Positions 49,615-58,855 of a stretch of DNA of 64,000 bases are shown piece after piece (position 1 is the stretch's first letter; each line of letters starts with the position of its first letter). Source of the stretch: Eubacteriaceae bacterium (GTDB lineage: Bacteria > Bacillota > Clostridia > Oscillospirales > Acutalibacteraceae). The notes under the pieces are model-generated. The model did no database searches. It was not told the origin of the DNA and worked only from the letters and a program-made list of their open reading frames with translations. A program made the position numbers and the translations under genes. The DNA is taken from the NCBI GenBank assembly GCA_021770095.1, contig JAETRQ010000003.1, positions 62,001-126,000 of the forward strand, read 5' to 3'.

Positions 49615-50196
49615 ATGAACAAAGCAATGGATTTGCAGTTCTTTGCAGAAGGTGAAGAACAGACTGCTGAACAATCAGCAGAAAAAGGAACACAGGAGAA
49701 GACAGAACAGGGAAACAAAACATTCACACAGCAGGAAGTCGATGAAATTATCAAAGAGCGCCTTGCCCGTGAAAGAGCAACACAGGAAAAGGCAGTGTCT
49801 GAAGCACAAAAACTTGCTGAGATGAATGCCCAGCAAAAGGCAGAATATCAGCGCGATAAATTGCAGAAACAAGTCGATGATTTGCAGAGAGAAATTGAAC
49901 TTGGCAAGATAACAAAGACTGCAAGAGCAATGTGTGCTGACAATGACATCAATATCAGTGATGATTTGCTTTCGGTTCTTGTTAACTCAAATGCAGAAAA
50001 AACCAAAAGTGCAGTGGAAGAATTTATCAAAATCTTTAAAGAAGAAGTCAAAAAAGAAGTGACAAATCAGATTAAAGGCACTGCACCGAAAAAAGGCGGA
50101 ACACACACTGTTACCAAAGAGCAGATTATGGCAGTAAAAGATGTGAATGAACGCCAGAATTTAATCAGGGAACATATGGACTTGTTCCAATCATAA
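49615..50196 (+). CDS. Scaffold protein (DUF4355-like)
   Basis: A 193-residue Gln/Glu-rich coiled-coil protein beginning NKAMDLQFFAEGEEQ, a motif shared by prohead scaffold proteins that are cut by the phage protease. ATG 49615 has GGAGGTATTT upstream. It lies just before the capsid gene. Confidence 0.85.
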   Translation: MNKAMDLQFFAEGEEQTAEQSAEKGTQEKTEQGNKTFTQQEVDEIIKERLARERATQEKAVSEAQKLAEMNAQQKAEYQRDKLQKQVDDLQREIELGKITKTARAMCADNDINISDDLLSVLVNSNAEKTKSAVEEFIKIFKEEVKKEVTNQIKGTAPKKGGTHTVTKEQIMAVKDVNERQNLIREHMDLFQS

Positions 50197-50208
50197 AAGG
50201 AGAAAATT

Positions 50209-51135
50209 ATGAACAGAAAAACAAATTTGCAATTATTTGCAGCAGAAACAAATGTAACAAAAACAGCAGACCTTGAACCTGCAATCTCAATTGATTTTAC
50301 ATCAAGAATTGCAGCAAGTCTCAAGCAGTTTATGGAAGTGCTTGGCATTCCTGTTATGCAGTCAATGGCAGCAGGAACGATTATCAAAATTTATAAGGCA
50401 ACAAAAGTGAATAATGTTCAGCAGGTTGGTGAAGGTGAAACCATTCCGCTTACCAAGATTGAACGCAAACTCGCTCAGACAATTGAACTTAAACTGAATA
50501 AGTTCAGAAAGGCTGTAACAGCAGAATCTATTCAAAAGGTTGGCTATAATAATGCCGTTAACACCACTGATCAGAAACTTGTCGGTGAAATTCAGAAAGG
50601 AATTAAATCGGATTTCTTTACACTTATTAACGGCGGTACGTGCAAAGCACAGGGTGCAAACTTGCAACAGGCTTGTGCCAAGGCTTGGGCAAAGTTGCAG
50701 GTCCTTTATGAAGACACGGATGTCAATGCAATTTATTTTGTAAATCCTGAAGATGTGGGAGATTATCTCGGTAATGCCAATGTAACAATGCAGAGTGCAT
50801 TCGGTCTTTCCTATATTCAGGATTTCCTTGGTATGGGAACACTTGTTGTTCAGCCAAAAGTGACAGCAGGAACAGTTATTGCCACCGCTAAAGAAAATCT
50901 GAACGGTGCATATATTCCTGCAAGCGGAGATGTTGCATCCAGTTTTGGTATGACGGCAGATGAAACCGGATATGTGATGATGAAACACAGTACGGTTGAT
51001 GATAATGCAACCTTGCAGACACTCCTGATGTCAGGTGTTAAGTTCTATCCTGAAAGACTTGACGGAATTGTTGTTTCAACCATTGCTGAGCCTGTACAGG
51101 AACCTGCTCAGGGATCCAATCAGAGTGAACAATAA
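50209..51135 (+). CDS. Major capsid protein
   Basis: A 308-residue HK97-fold-type coat protein beginning NRKTNLQLFAAETNVTKT, with TIIKIYKATKVNNVQQVGEG and a central GDYLGNANVTMQSAFGLSYI. Position and length fit the shell protein of a siphovirus. AAAGGAG precedes the ATG. Confidence 0.88.
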   Translation: MNRKTNLQLFAAETNVTKTADLEPAISIDFTSRIAASLKQFMEVLGIPVMQSMAAGTIIKIYKATKVNNVQQVGEGETIPLTKIERKLAQTIELKLNKFRKAVTAESIQKVGYNNAVNTTDQKLVGEIQKGIKSDFFTLINGGTCKAQGANLQQACAKAWAKLQVLYEDTDVNAIYFVNPEDVGDYLGNANVTMQSAFGLSYIQDFLGMGTLVVQPKVTAGTVIATAKENLNGAYIPASGDVASSFGMTADETGYVMMKHSTVDDNATLQTLLMSGVKFYPERLDGIVVSTIAEPVQEPAQGSNQSEQ

Positions 51136-51440
51136 TGATTGCCGATAAGGTTTTTGCAAGGCTTGACGGTGAGGACGTCAGCAAAAAAGTCATTCAGGAA
51201 TATGTTGACGTTGTTGAAGACAGGCTTTGTGTCAGACTTGGTGTTGATACACTCCCTTTGCGGTTTGAAAGTATATGTGCCGATGCAGTAGTGAAAATGC
51301 ACCGCCGTTATTATTATGAAGGAATTTCAAGCGAGAATGACGGCGGAATCAGCACATCTTTCGTTGATGATATTCTTGCTGAATATAATAACGAAATCAG
51401 TGCGTGGAAATCAAAAGGGAACGGAGTACGTTTTATATGA
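51135..51440 (+). CDS. Head-tail connector protein (gp6-like)
   Basis: A 101-residue helical protein (YVDVVEDRLCVRLGVDTLP) in the first position after capsid, overlapping its stop by one base. It should form the adaptor ring under the portal. Confidence 0.78.
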   Translation: MIADKVFARLDGEDVSKKVIQEYVDVVEDRLCVRLGVDTLPLRFESICADAVVKMHRRYYYEGISSENDGGISTSFVDDILAEYNNEISAWKSKGNGVRFI

Positions 51441-51736
51441 TTTGGAAATCGTGTAATCTTATCAAAAGAGAAAAAACAGGAACAGACAAACTCGGCAATA
51501 CAATCTATGATGATGTTGTTTATAAAAAAGCATATTTCCGTTTTACACCTGTTACCAAAGCAGACGTGAATCTCTCTGAGCGTACAGTGAATAAAAACAC
51601 TTTGAAAATTCTTGTGCGTGATAAATATGAAAATCTTGCGGACTGTGAATTTGTTGAGATGGACTCACAAAAGTATACAGTGAAAGAAAAACAGAATTTG
51701 ACGCGCTTTGTTCTGTTGTATATCGAAAGGGTGTGA
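51437..51736 (+). CDS. Head closure / head-tail joining protein
   Basis: A 99-residue strand-rich protein (NLIKREKTGTDKLGNTIYDD) typical of stopper proteins, coupled to the connector by an ATGA overlap. Role from position and family style. Confidence 0.75.
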   Translation: MIWKSCNLIKREKTGTDKLGNTIYDDVVYKKAYFRFTPVTKADVNLSERTVNKNTLKILVRDKYENLADCEFVEMDSQKYTVKEKQNLTRFVLLYIERV

Positions 51737-51739
51737 CAT

Positions 51740-52111
51740 ATGAATATCAGAGTTGAGGGTGCAGGACAGTTGATGAAACAGTTGAATCAAATCAATGACG
51801 TCAGAGTGGATGAAATTATTGCCGACAACACAACGCAGATATTTAACCGTGCAGCAGGTACAAACCCGTCAGACGGCGGAACACCTGTTGACACAGGCTG
51901 GATGAGGGTGCACAGGGGTGTGTTCGGCTCGGGCAGAGAAAGAGGGTTTGGTTATGTTGCTGAGTACTCTCCGCATGTTGAATACGGTCACAGGACTGTC
52001 AATGGCGGATATATACCGGGTCAGCATTTTCTTCAGAAGAATGTGGATATTCAGTCGAAGATTTTGAAGTCCGATGTTGATAATGAAATAAGGAGATATA
52101 CAAATGCTTAA
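51740..52111 (+). CDS. HK97 gp10-like tail-component protein
   Basis: A 123-residue protein with NPSDGGTPVDTGWMRVHRG and YSPHVEYGHRTVNGGYIPGQHFL, the typical VDTG/YAxxVEYG pattern of the gp10 tail-completion family. Confidence 0.9.
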   Translation: MNIRVEGAGQLMKQLNQINDVRVDEIIADNTTQIFNRAAGTNPSDGGTPVDTGWMRVHRGVFGSGRERGFGYVAEYSPHVEYGHRTVNGGYIPGQHFLQKNVDIQSKILKSDVDNEIRRYTNA

Positions 52112-52517
52112 ACAACTCAGTATCACGGATTTAATCTGTGCCGTGCAAAAGCGGATAGAAGATTGCACAGGGATGAGATGTTATGACTTCACACCGTATG
52201 ACAGTCCGTCTCCGCTTTATTTTGTTGAATTTACAGGCAGTGAGCCGAGTAATTCAAAAACTACGTACAGGACAGCATATAACATTCTGATTCACTGTAT
52301 ATCGGATGTTGCTGATAGCAGTGTTCCTATACTGAAAATGATACAGGACGTTGAGGAAACGATGACGGAGGATATTGAACTTCCTTCAGATTTTGATTTG
52401 ATTATGCAGACATATAATGGAGTATCAGCACTTTATAACGAAACACAGACGAATGAAAAACATGCAGTAATGTCATTCCGATTTTTAGTTGGATATGGTT
52501 TTATGACAAAGGATTAA
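52104..52517 (+). CDS. Tail terminator-like protein
   Basis: A 137-residue protein between gp10-like and major tail genes, with a tail-terminator layout (ITDLICAVQKRIEDCTG, then an RTAYNILIHCI strand). It overlaps the previous gene by 8 bases. Function from position. Confidence 0.75.
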   Translation: MLKQLSITDLICAVQKRIEDCTGMRCYDFTPYDSPSPLYFVEFTGSEPSNSKTTYRTAYNILIHCISDVADSSVPILKMIQDVEETMTEDIELPSDFDLIMQTYNGVSALYNETQTNEKHAVMSFRFLVGYGFMTKD

Positions 52518-52526
52518 GGAGAAATA

Positions 52527-53054
52527 ATGAAAGAATTTAATTTACAGCATTTTGCGGATACACAGCCGTTTGACGGCGGAAAGTACGGCAATCCCACTGA
52601 TATTGAAAACAAAGCCGTAGCAGGAAAAGATGTTATTTTGTCGGTTTGGAATTCTGACGGAACAACTCTTCTTGCAATCAAAGGTCAGCGCGGTCTCACA
52701 ATCAACCGTTCATCTGACAGTGTTGAGATTACCTCAAAAGATACTGAGGGCGGCTGGAAAGCAAAAATTGCCGGAATGAAAGAATGGGGTATTGATACCG
52801 ACGGTATTTATTATGCGAATGATGAAAGCCACAAGATACTTTCAAGAGCATTTGAAGAAAGCAATCCGGTTCTTGTTAAAATTACAAACAAGAAAATTGC
52901 AAAAGATATGTACGGCGGTCTTGCGGTTATTACGGATTTTCCGCTTGAAGCACCACACGATGATTCAATGACATATTCCATGACACTCGAGGGTATGGGC
53001 CCGCTTGTTGATTTGTCAGATGAACAGACAGTCAGCGAACCGCCTCAGGAATAA
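52527..53054 (+). CDS. Major tail tube protein
   Basis: A 175-residue protein (KAVAGKDVILSVWNSDGTT, then RSSDSVEITSKDTEGGWKAK) of the TP901-1-like tail-tube family. It starts with the FNLQHFADTQPF opening that often marks phage structural proteins. AAGGAG precedes the ATG. Confidence 0.85.
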   Translation: MKEFNLQHFADTQPFDGGKYGNPTDIENKAVAGKDVILSVWNSDGTTLLAIKGQRGLTINRSSDSVEITSKDTEGGWKAKIAGMKEWGIDTDGIYYANDESHKILSRAFEESNPVLVKITNKKIAKDMYGGLAVITDFPLEAPHDDSMTYSMTLEGMGPLVDLSDEQTVSEPPQE

Positions 53055-53076
53055 TTTTACAGAAAGGAAAAATAAA

Positions 53077-53391
53077 ATGTCGATTGAAATTACATATAAC
53101 GATAAAGAATATGAACTGAAATATAATCTCAAGCGTATTGAGATGATTGAAAGCCAAACCAGTATGCCGACCGTGGCGCAAATCCAAAAAACGCTTGGAT
53201 ATTTTGGCGTAAAGGATTTAAAAATCTATTTGCAGATGGGACTTAAAGAAAAGGGTGCAGATGCTTTTGTTATGCCCAAACCTGCACTTGAAATCGCCGA
53301 GGCATTAATTAAACAGGATTATCAGAATGCCTGTGGTTATGTACTTGATGCATTGGAGCGTGACTGTCCTTTTTTCTTCCGAGCCGACTGA
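53077..53391 (+). CDS. Tail assembly chaperone (G product)
   Basis: A 104-residue helical chaperone (IEITYNDKEYELKYNLKR, then KTLGYFGVKDLKIYLQMGL). ATG 53077 follows AGAAAGGA; the frame from 53005 starts inside the tube gene. A slippery heptamer near its end directs a fraction of ribosomes into the T extension. Confidence 0.85.
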   Translation: MSIEITYNDKEYELKYNLKRIEMIESQTSMPTVAQIQKTLGYFGVKDLKIYLQMGLKEKGADAFVMPKPALEIAEALIKQDYQNACGYVLDALERDCPFFFRAD

Positions 53392-53813
53392 TTGAATTTG
53401 AATACTTTCAATCGAAGCATACAGATGCAGAATATGAAAAAACAGCGAAGCCGTATCGTAATGATATTGACTTCGCTTTTTTTGCAGTTAATTTTGGGTA
53501 TTCCAAACAGGAATATGAGCAACTGACCCCAAGAGAAAAGGCTTTTATTTATAAGGCGTGGGAAAGCAAAAAAGTTTCTGACTTAAGTGGAATCTACAAT
53601 GCATGTTATACTGCGTTTTTCAATGCCAATCGCTCAAAAAGGCAAAGACCTGTCAAATTGTTCAAACATATTGAGCCTTATGATGAGAATCTGTTTAGAG
53701 AAAGTAAAAAAGTTGTGGAGAACACAAATAAAAATAATAACTGGGTTAAAAGAATTTATGAGGCAAATGGTTTGCCAATGAGAAAGGTGGTGAGCACCAA
53801 TGCCGGATTATAA
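53376..53813 (+). CDS. Tail assembly chaperone T extension made by -1 frameshift
   Basis: The heptamer T TTT TTC (53370-53376) lies at codons CCT TTT TTC of the G frame. A -1 slip continues LPSRLIEFEYFQSKHTDAEY and then FAFFAVNFGYSKQEYEQLT for about 145 codons, to a stop at 53811-53813. This fits the long GT chaperone of siphoviruses, needed to load the tape measure. The extension has no start of its own and overlaps the tape-measure gene by 14 bases. Confidence 0.85.
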   Translation, partial: LPSRLIEFEYFQSKHTDAEYEKTAKPYRNDIDFAFFAVNFGYSKQEYEQLTPREKAFIYKAWESKKVSDLSGIYNACYTAFFNANRSKRQRPVKLFKHIEPYDENLFRESKKVVENTNKNNNWVKRIYEANGLPMRKVVSTNAGL

Positions 53814-56187
53814 GTTATCTGTCAGATTATTGGGTGATGACAGTAATCTGCAAAAGGCTTTTGCGAATGCAGAAAAAACAGTCAGCAATTTTGAAAGCAG
53901 AACCAATTCATTTTCTAAAAGATTTGATTCAATAGGTACTTCACTGATTTCTGCCGGTAAAAAATTGACAAAATGCATTACTACTCCTGCAATCGGTGCA
54001 ACCACAGCACTTACAAGCCTTACCCTTGTCAAAGGTTTTAACCGTCTTACAGGAATTGATGATGCAAAAGCAAAATTAAAAGGCTTGGGACATGACGCAA
54101 AATCAATTGAAACCATTATGAACTCTGCTCTTTCTTCCGTAAAGGGCACTTCATACGGGATGGATGAGGCGGCAACAACTGCAGCAGGAGCAGTCGCAGC
54201 AGGAATCAAACCCGGAAAAGCACTCACACGATATTTGTCGCTCACGGCTGACGCCGCGGCTGAGGCTGGTATATCCATGGCGGATATGGGTTCTATCATC
54301 AATAAAGTGCAGACGAATCAAGTGGCTTATACGGAAAATCTTCAACAGCTTGCTGACCGAGGTCTGCCCATATATCAATGGATTGGCGATGCTGCCGGAG
54401 TGTCTGCCGATAAAGTCAAAGATATGGCAAAAGACGGCGAAATATCGTCTGAAATGTTTTTGAACGCTATTGAAAAGAATATCGGCGGTGCCGCAAAAAT
54501 TATAGGAGAAAATTCGTTTAAGGCAACGATTGCGAATATCGGCGCAAGTATCGGTCGAATCGGTGCAAATTTCCTTGATGCTGGAGGAACGGGCGGAGGT
54601 TTCTTCTCCACACTCAAACCGCTTTTGGTGGATTTTAATAACAATCTCAGTGTGCTTGAAAGTAAGGCGACCGAACTCGGACAGAAGTTCGGACAGGCTT
54701 TTCAGAGCATTGTGGATAAAGTGATGCAGTTGAAAGAGAACTTTCAGTCGCTCGATTCTGCAACACAGAGCAGTCAGATAAAACTTGCCGGTGTCGGTGT
54801 TGCGTTAGCAGCAGGTATGGGACCGGGGCTTACCGTTTTGGGTAACGGGATAAAACTATTCAATAAAGCAGACAGAGGCATAACTTCGTTTGCAAGCAGT
54901 TCTGTTACTTCCATGAAGAATTTGTCATCAATTATGTTGAATAGCGGAAACAAAATGGGCTCCAATTTATTATTACTTGGCAGTAAGGCACTGACCTTTT
55001 CTTCTATGTTTATGAAAGGATTTAATATTGCTGCAGGGGTGGGTATTGTATTTGCCGTACTTGGATTACTCCAAGGGCAGTTCGGCGAACAGATAGACCA
55101 GATACTTAATATTGCAACAACAAAAGGACCTATGTTCATTGCAAATTTTGTTGAGGGTATTGTGTCCAAAATACCGTCATTGGTTGCTCTGGGCGGCACT
55201 TTGCTTGGCAATCTGCTCAATGCAATTATTTCCAATCTGTCTGTCATAATCGGCTGTGCGGCATTAATTCTCAGTACACTTGTTACCTCAATTGCAGGAC
55301 AACTTCCGACACTGATTCCGATTGCGATCGATTTATTATTAACTCTTGTGAACAGTCTTATCACAAATCTTCCTTTGATTATATCAGCAGGACTTGAATT
55401 GCTGGTCGGTTTTGTTGATGGGATTTTAATGGCAATTCCTGTTTTGCTTTCATCTGCACCGACCCTAATTGTTAATTTAATATCTTGTTTGTTGAAAATG
55501 GCCCCTAAAATCATTACAACAGGTATTACACTGGTTACAAAATTGGCAGTCGGTCTGATCCAGGCTATACCGCAGCTCATCAGTGCAGTGCCGAAACTGA
55601 TTGAGGAACTTCGTTCATCTTTCGCCGATTTTGACTGGGGAAGTATAGGCAGAAATATCATTGACGGAATAAAAGAAGGATTATCGTCAGTTGCATTAAA
55701 TCTTGTCGCAGCCGCAAAAAATATAGGACAAACTGTGCTGGATGCCATAAAAAAAGTATTAAAAATTCATTCTCCGTCAAGAGTGTTCAGAGATGAAGTC
55801 GGCAAGATGATGGCACTTGGTCTCGGTATAGGATTTGAGCATAATATTCCGCTTAAACTGATGACTTCGGGTGTGTCTGATGCTGTTTCGGGAATTACAT
55901 CTGCGTCTATGTATTCTGTTGCTGATGCAGGTGTCGGTCTTTCGGGTGTTACAACGCATATGATTGAAGATGTTTCACTGAACTATGCAACCGGAATTGC
56001 ATCTTCCAATACTGCATCAAACGGCATGGATACCGATAACCTTGGTGAATATATAGTAAGTGCAGTTGCCGAACTGTCAGACAGACAGGCAGATGCACTG
56101 CAAAAAGGAATCAGCAGCATTCGTATGGTGGTCAATAACCGTGAAGCAGGACGCTTTATTTCTGCGCTTGGATTTGTCAGGGGGTAA
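53800..56187 (+). CDS. Tape measure protein
   Basis: A 795-residue protein, the longest in the tail module: N-terminal helical part (SNLQKAFANAEKTVSNFES), an Ala-rich middle, several hydrophobic spans (about 405-425, 455-570) and a C-terminal LKIHSPSRVFRDEVGKMMALG, which is characteristic of tail tape measures. It sets tail length and delivers DNA. For a siphovirus, 795 residues predicts a tail of roughly 100 nm (inference from about 1.5 angstrom per residue). Confidence 0.92.
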   Translation: MPDYKLSVRLLGDDSNLQKAFANAEKTVSNFESRTNSFSKRFDSIGTSLISAGKKLTKCITTPAIGATTALTSLTLVKGFNRLTGIDDAKAKLKGLGHDAKSIETIMNSALSSVKGTSYGMDEAATTAAGAVAAGIKPGKALTRYLSLTADAAAEAGISMADMGSIINKVQTNQVAYTENLQQLADRGLPIYQWIGDAAGVSADKVKDMAKDGEISSEMFLNAIEKNIGGAAKIIGENSFKATIANIGASIGRIGANFLDAGGTGGGFFSTLKPLLVDFNNNLSVLESKATELGQKFGQAFQSIVDKVMQLKENFQSLDSATQSSQIKLAGVGVALAAGMGPGLTVLGNGIKLFNKADRGITSFASSSVTSMKNLSSIMLNSGNKMGSNLLLLGSKALTFSSMFMKGFNIAAGVGIVFAVLGLLQGQFGEQIDQILNIATTKGPMFIANFVEGIVSKIPSLVALGGTLLGNLLNAIISNLSVIIGCAALILSTLVTSIAGQLPTLIPIAIDLLLTLVNSLITNLPLIISAGLELLVGFVDGILMAIPVLLSSAPTLIVNLISCLLKMAPKIITTGITLVTKLAVGLIQAIPQLISAVPKLIEELRSSFADFDWGSIGRNIIDGIKEGLSSVALNLVAAAKNIGQTVLDAIKKVLKIHSPSRVFRDEVGKMMALGLGIGFEHNIPLKLMTSGVSDAVSGITSASMYSVADAGVGLSGVTTHMIEDVSLNYATGIASSNTASNGMDTDNLGEYIVSAVAELSDRQADALQKGISSIRMVVNNREAGRFISALGFVRG

Positions 56188-56192
56188 TATAT

Positions 56193-57044
56193 GTGATGTT
56201 TTCATACAAAAATGCAAAAGGGGAAGAAATATCTTTTGATGATTATCCTTATCTGATGCAGGAAAATGATTTGACGGATTACAGTTGGAACTATGAAACG
56301 GTTGACGGCAAAAACAAAATTAAAAATATCAGGCATGACGTAGGTGAAAGAAATTTTACTGTTGCGATTGTGCCTGATTTTAATTTGCCGCTCAAAGACC
56401 GCCGCTATCTTGTGAAAGAGTATCTTAACAGGCTTTTTGCTCTGTTTGAATACGATACGAATAATAATGTCAACGGACAAATACAAGCAGATACAGGCTT
56501 TTATTATCCATGCAGAGTGATTCAATCAGATAAAGTTTTATACGAAGAGGGCTTAAGCATTGCAAAAGTAAAATTTACTGTTGTCAGTGAAGAAAATATA
56601 TGGATAAAGCCTGTTACAAAAACATTTATAGGCAGTCGAGCAAATGCAGATCAAACCAATCAGGATTATCCTTTTGATTATCTTTATGATTATGCAGCAG
56701 GTATTAACGGTGTGTCGGTATGGAATTTAAATTCATACTCCTGCAGTCATGCAAAAATTGTAATCTATGGTGCAGTGTTAAACCCCTCAATCCATATCAA
56801 TGGTCATCAGTATATCGTATATACTTCGGTTGCAGCTGATGAACGATTGATGATTGATACAAGGTATAACACTGTATATAAAGTAAACAGCACAGGCACA
56901 ATGGTGAATTGTTTCGATTTGCGTGGTAAACAAGACAGTGTGTTTCAAAAACTGCCGTCTTCACCGCTCACTGTATCGTGGAACGGTGCTTTCAGGTTTG
57001 ATATTACTGCTTTTGTTGAAAGGAGTTTGCCTGAATGGAGTTGA
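56193..57044 (+). CDS. Distal tail protein (Dit-like)
   Basis: A 283-residue protein after the tape measure (MFSYKNAKGEEISFDDYPYL, then GFYYPCRVIQSDKVLYEEGL). It fits the phage tail family that forms the hub at the tail tip. Overlaps the next gene by 10 bases. Confidence 0.85.
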   Translation: MMFSYKNAKGEEISFDDYPYLMQENDLTDYSWNYETVDGKNKIKNIRHDVGERNFTVAIVPDFNLPLKDRRYLVKEYLNRLFALFEYDTNNNVNGQIQADTGFYYPCRVIQSDKVLYEEGLSIAKVKFTVVSEENIWIKPVTKTFIGSRANADQTNQDYPFDYLYDYAAGINGVSVWNLNSYSCSHAKIVIYGAVLNPSIHINGHQYIVYTSVAADERLMIDTRYNTVYKVNSTGTMVNCFDLRGKQDSVFQKLPSSPLTVSWNGAFRFDITAFVERSLPEWS

Positions 57045-58009
57045 TTTTAACAGACATAAACGGTAAAGATTTAAGAATCCTTGATTATAAAACCTGCGAT
57101 TTTGATTTGAAAGACAATTTTGACTTTGCCGTAGTAATTGATGCAGATGACTGGAGCAGTGATATAAAAATCGGCGGAAGGATATATGTGCCTGACAGTG
57201 AAATCGGCGGACGAATCGGCGGGATTGAGACCAATACGGCTGATAACACTATAACGCTGAAAGGCTACACATGGCGAGGTTATCTGAACAAAAGAATTAT
57301 CAGTCCGCCGAACGGCAGTGCATACAAAACCGTTAAGGGTGAAGTGAATACAATTATTCGCTCAGAGATTGACAGTCTCTATGACGGAGTTATAAAAGGC
57401 AGTGCCGATATAACGGATTGTGTTATCAGTGCGTATTCTTATGACCGTTATACCACTGTGCTTGCCGGTATAACAAAAATGCTCAGAACAAAAAATTACC
57501 GCCCTGATATAAAGTATATACAGTGTGAGCAGGATACGGCTGGTTATGTTGAAGTTTCTGCCGTTCCGATAGTCGATTATTCTGAAAGTATTGAACTTTC
57601 ACAGGACAACAAATTGAACTTTATCATGGATCATGTACAGAATGGTATCAATCATCTGATTGCACTCGGGTCAGGTGAATTGGAACAGAGAAAGGTAATT
57701 CACTTTTATCTCAGTCAGGACGGGGAAATTGGTAAAACACAGTATTATAAGGGTATTGATGAAATTACCGAGACATATGAAAATGCAAACAGTGAAGATT
57801 TAGAGGATGATGCAATCAAACATTTTGGTGAGATTTGCAGTGTTTCCTCTTTTTCTATGGATATTGAACAACTGGACATTGATATTGCAATTGGTGACAT
57901 AATCGGCGGCAGGGATTACATAACAGGTATAAGTATGAAAAAGTCCCTTGCAGGAAAGATAATCACTGATAATGAAGAACTGAGTATTGAATATGTATTG
58001 GAGGAATAA
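57035..58009 (+). CDS. Tail-tip protein (ReqiPepy6 Gp37-like)
   Basis: A 324-residue protein of the Siphovirus Gp37-like family (ILDYKTCDFDLKDNFDFAVV, GGRIGGIETNTADNTITLKG, TWRGYLNKRII). It probably forms part of the tail-tip or baseplate hub. The family is common in Firmicutes siphophages. Confidence 0.85.
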   Translation: MELILTDINGKDLRILDYKTCDFDLKDNFDFAVVIDADDWSSDIKIGGRIYVPDSEIGGRIGGIETNTADNTITLKGYTWRGYLNKRIISPPNGSAYKTVKGEVNTIIRSEIDSLYDGVIKGSADITDCVISAYSYDRYTTVLAGITKMLRTKNYRPDIKYIQCEQDTAGYVEVSAVPIVDYSESIELSQDNKLNFIMDHVQNGINHLIALGSGELEQRKVIHFYLSQDGEIGKTQYYKGIDEITETYENANSEDLEDDAIKHFGEICSVSSFSMDIEQLDIDIAIGDIIGGRDYITGISMKKSLAGKIITDNEELSIEYVLEE

Positions 58010-58012
58010 GAT

Positions 58013-58855
58013 ATGGAAATTGTAACGGGTCAGACCGGTGAACCGCATGTTACATCGCAGCAGGACAGAGAAATAAATGCAGCCATTTTCGGCGCAGAGA
58101 ATTATGTTTTGCCGATAGGCGAACAACTGAGATGTGAATTGCAGTCCTCAAATCTGCTCAGGATTTATGACGGTATGCTCTGTATGCAGGGCTGTATTGC
58201 AACAATATCGGCAGGAAATTATGATGATTTATCTGTTGAAAGCGGAACAAGCGGCGGAATAAGAAAAGATTTGGTTTGTGCCAAGTATGAGAAGAATTTA
58301 TCTACATTATATGAAAGTGTAATGCTTACTATTGTTAAAGGAGACAATGAAGGAAATCTGCCTGTTATTGAAACAGGCAATATCCGTGACGGTTCACTTA
58401 TTGCATACTTTCCTTTGTATCAAATAACAGTTGACGGTTTGTCAGAGGTAACGGTAAACAAATTATTTACTGTTACTGATGATAATCTCGGCCATACTCA
58501 AAAAGTTTTGTGGAAAGGTTCGTCGTATATGGACGGAGGCCAGACGGCACAGTTAAACGATTTGGTGTCAAATCAAAAAAACGGCATTATTGTTGTATTT
58601 TGCAGTTATAACAACGGACCGAGTGATGCACGTCTGAGTGAATTCTTTATACCTAAGATTGAAATTGGATTACTCAATGGTAAAGGACATCAATTTCCGC
58701 TTATCAGTTCACAGTTTGCAAGTATCGGTAATAAATATCTTTATATTTATGATGACAGAATAATTGGTGATAACGGAAATGTTGTTTCATCAACAGCAAA
58801 CGGTATCAAATTTAATAATAAGAATTATGTCTTGAGATATGTATTCGGAGTATGA
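58013..58855 (+). CDS. Baseplate/tail protein, unknown fold
   Basis: A 280-residue protein (VTGQTGEPHVTSQQDREINA at the start, then GGIRKDLVCAKYEKN) of the type found after Gp37-like proteins. Several strand-rich stretches suggest a receptor-binding or adaptor role. Overlaps the next gene by 4 bases. Confidence 0.7.
   Translation: MEIVTGQTGEPHVTSQQDREINAAIFGAENYVLPIGEQLRCELQSSNLLRIYDGMLCMQGCIATISAGNYDDLSVESGTSGGIRKDLVCAKYEKNLSTLYESVMLTIVKGDNEGNLPVIETGNIRDGSLIAYFPLYQITVDGLSEVTVNKLFTVTDDNLGHTQKVLWKGSSYMDGGQTAQLNDLVSNQKNGIIVVFCSYNNGPSDARLSEFFIPKIEIGLLNGKGHQFPLISSQFASIGNKYLYIYDDRIIGDNGNVVSSTANGIKFNNKNYVLRYVFGV

Noticed and set aside
54774-55748. A 324-codon ORF on the minus strand
   Set aside because: It is the antisense shadow of the tape measure gene, without a ribosome-binding site, and its composition mirrors the hydrophobic coding strand.
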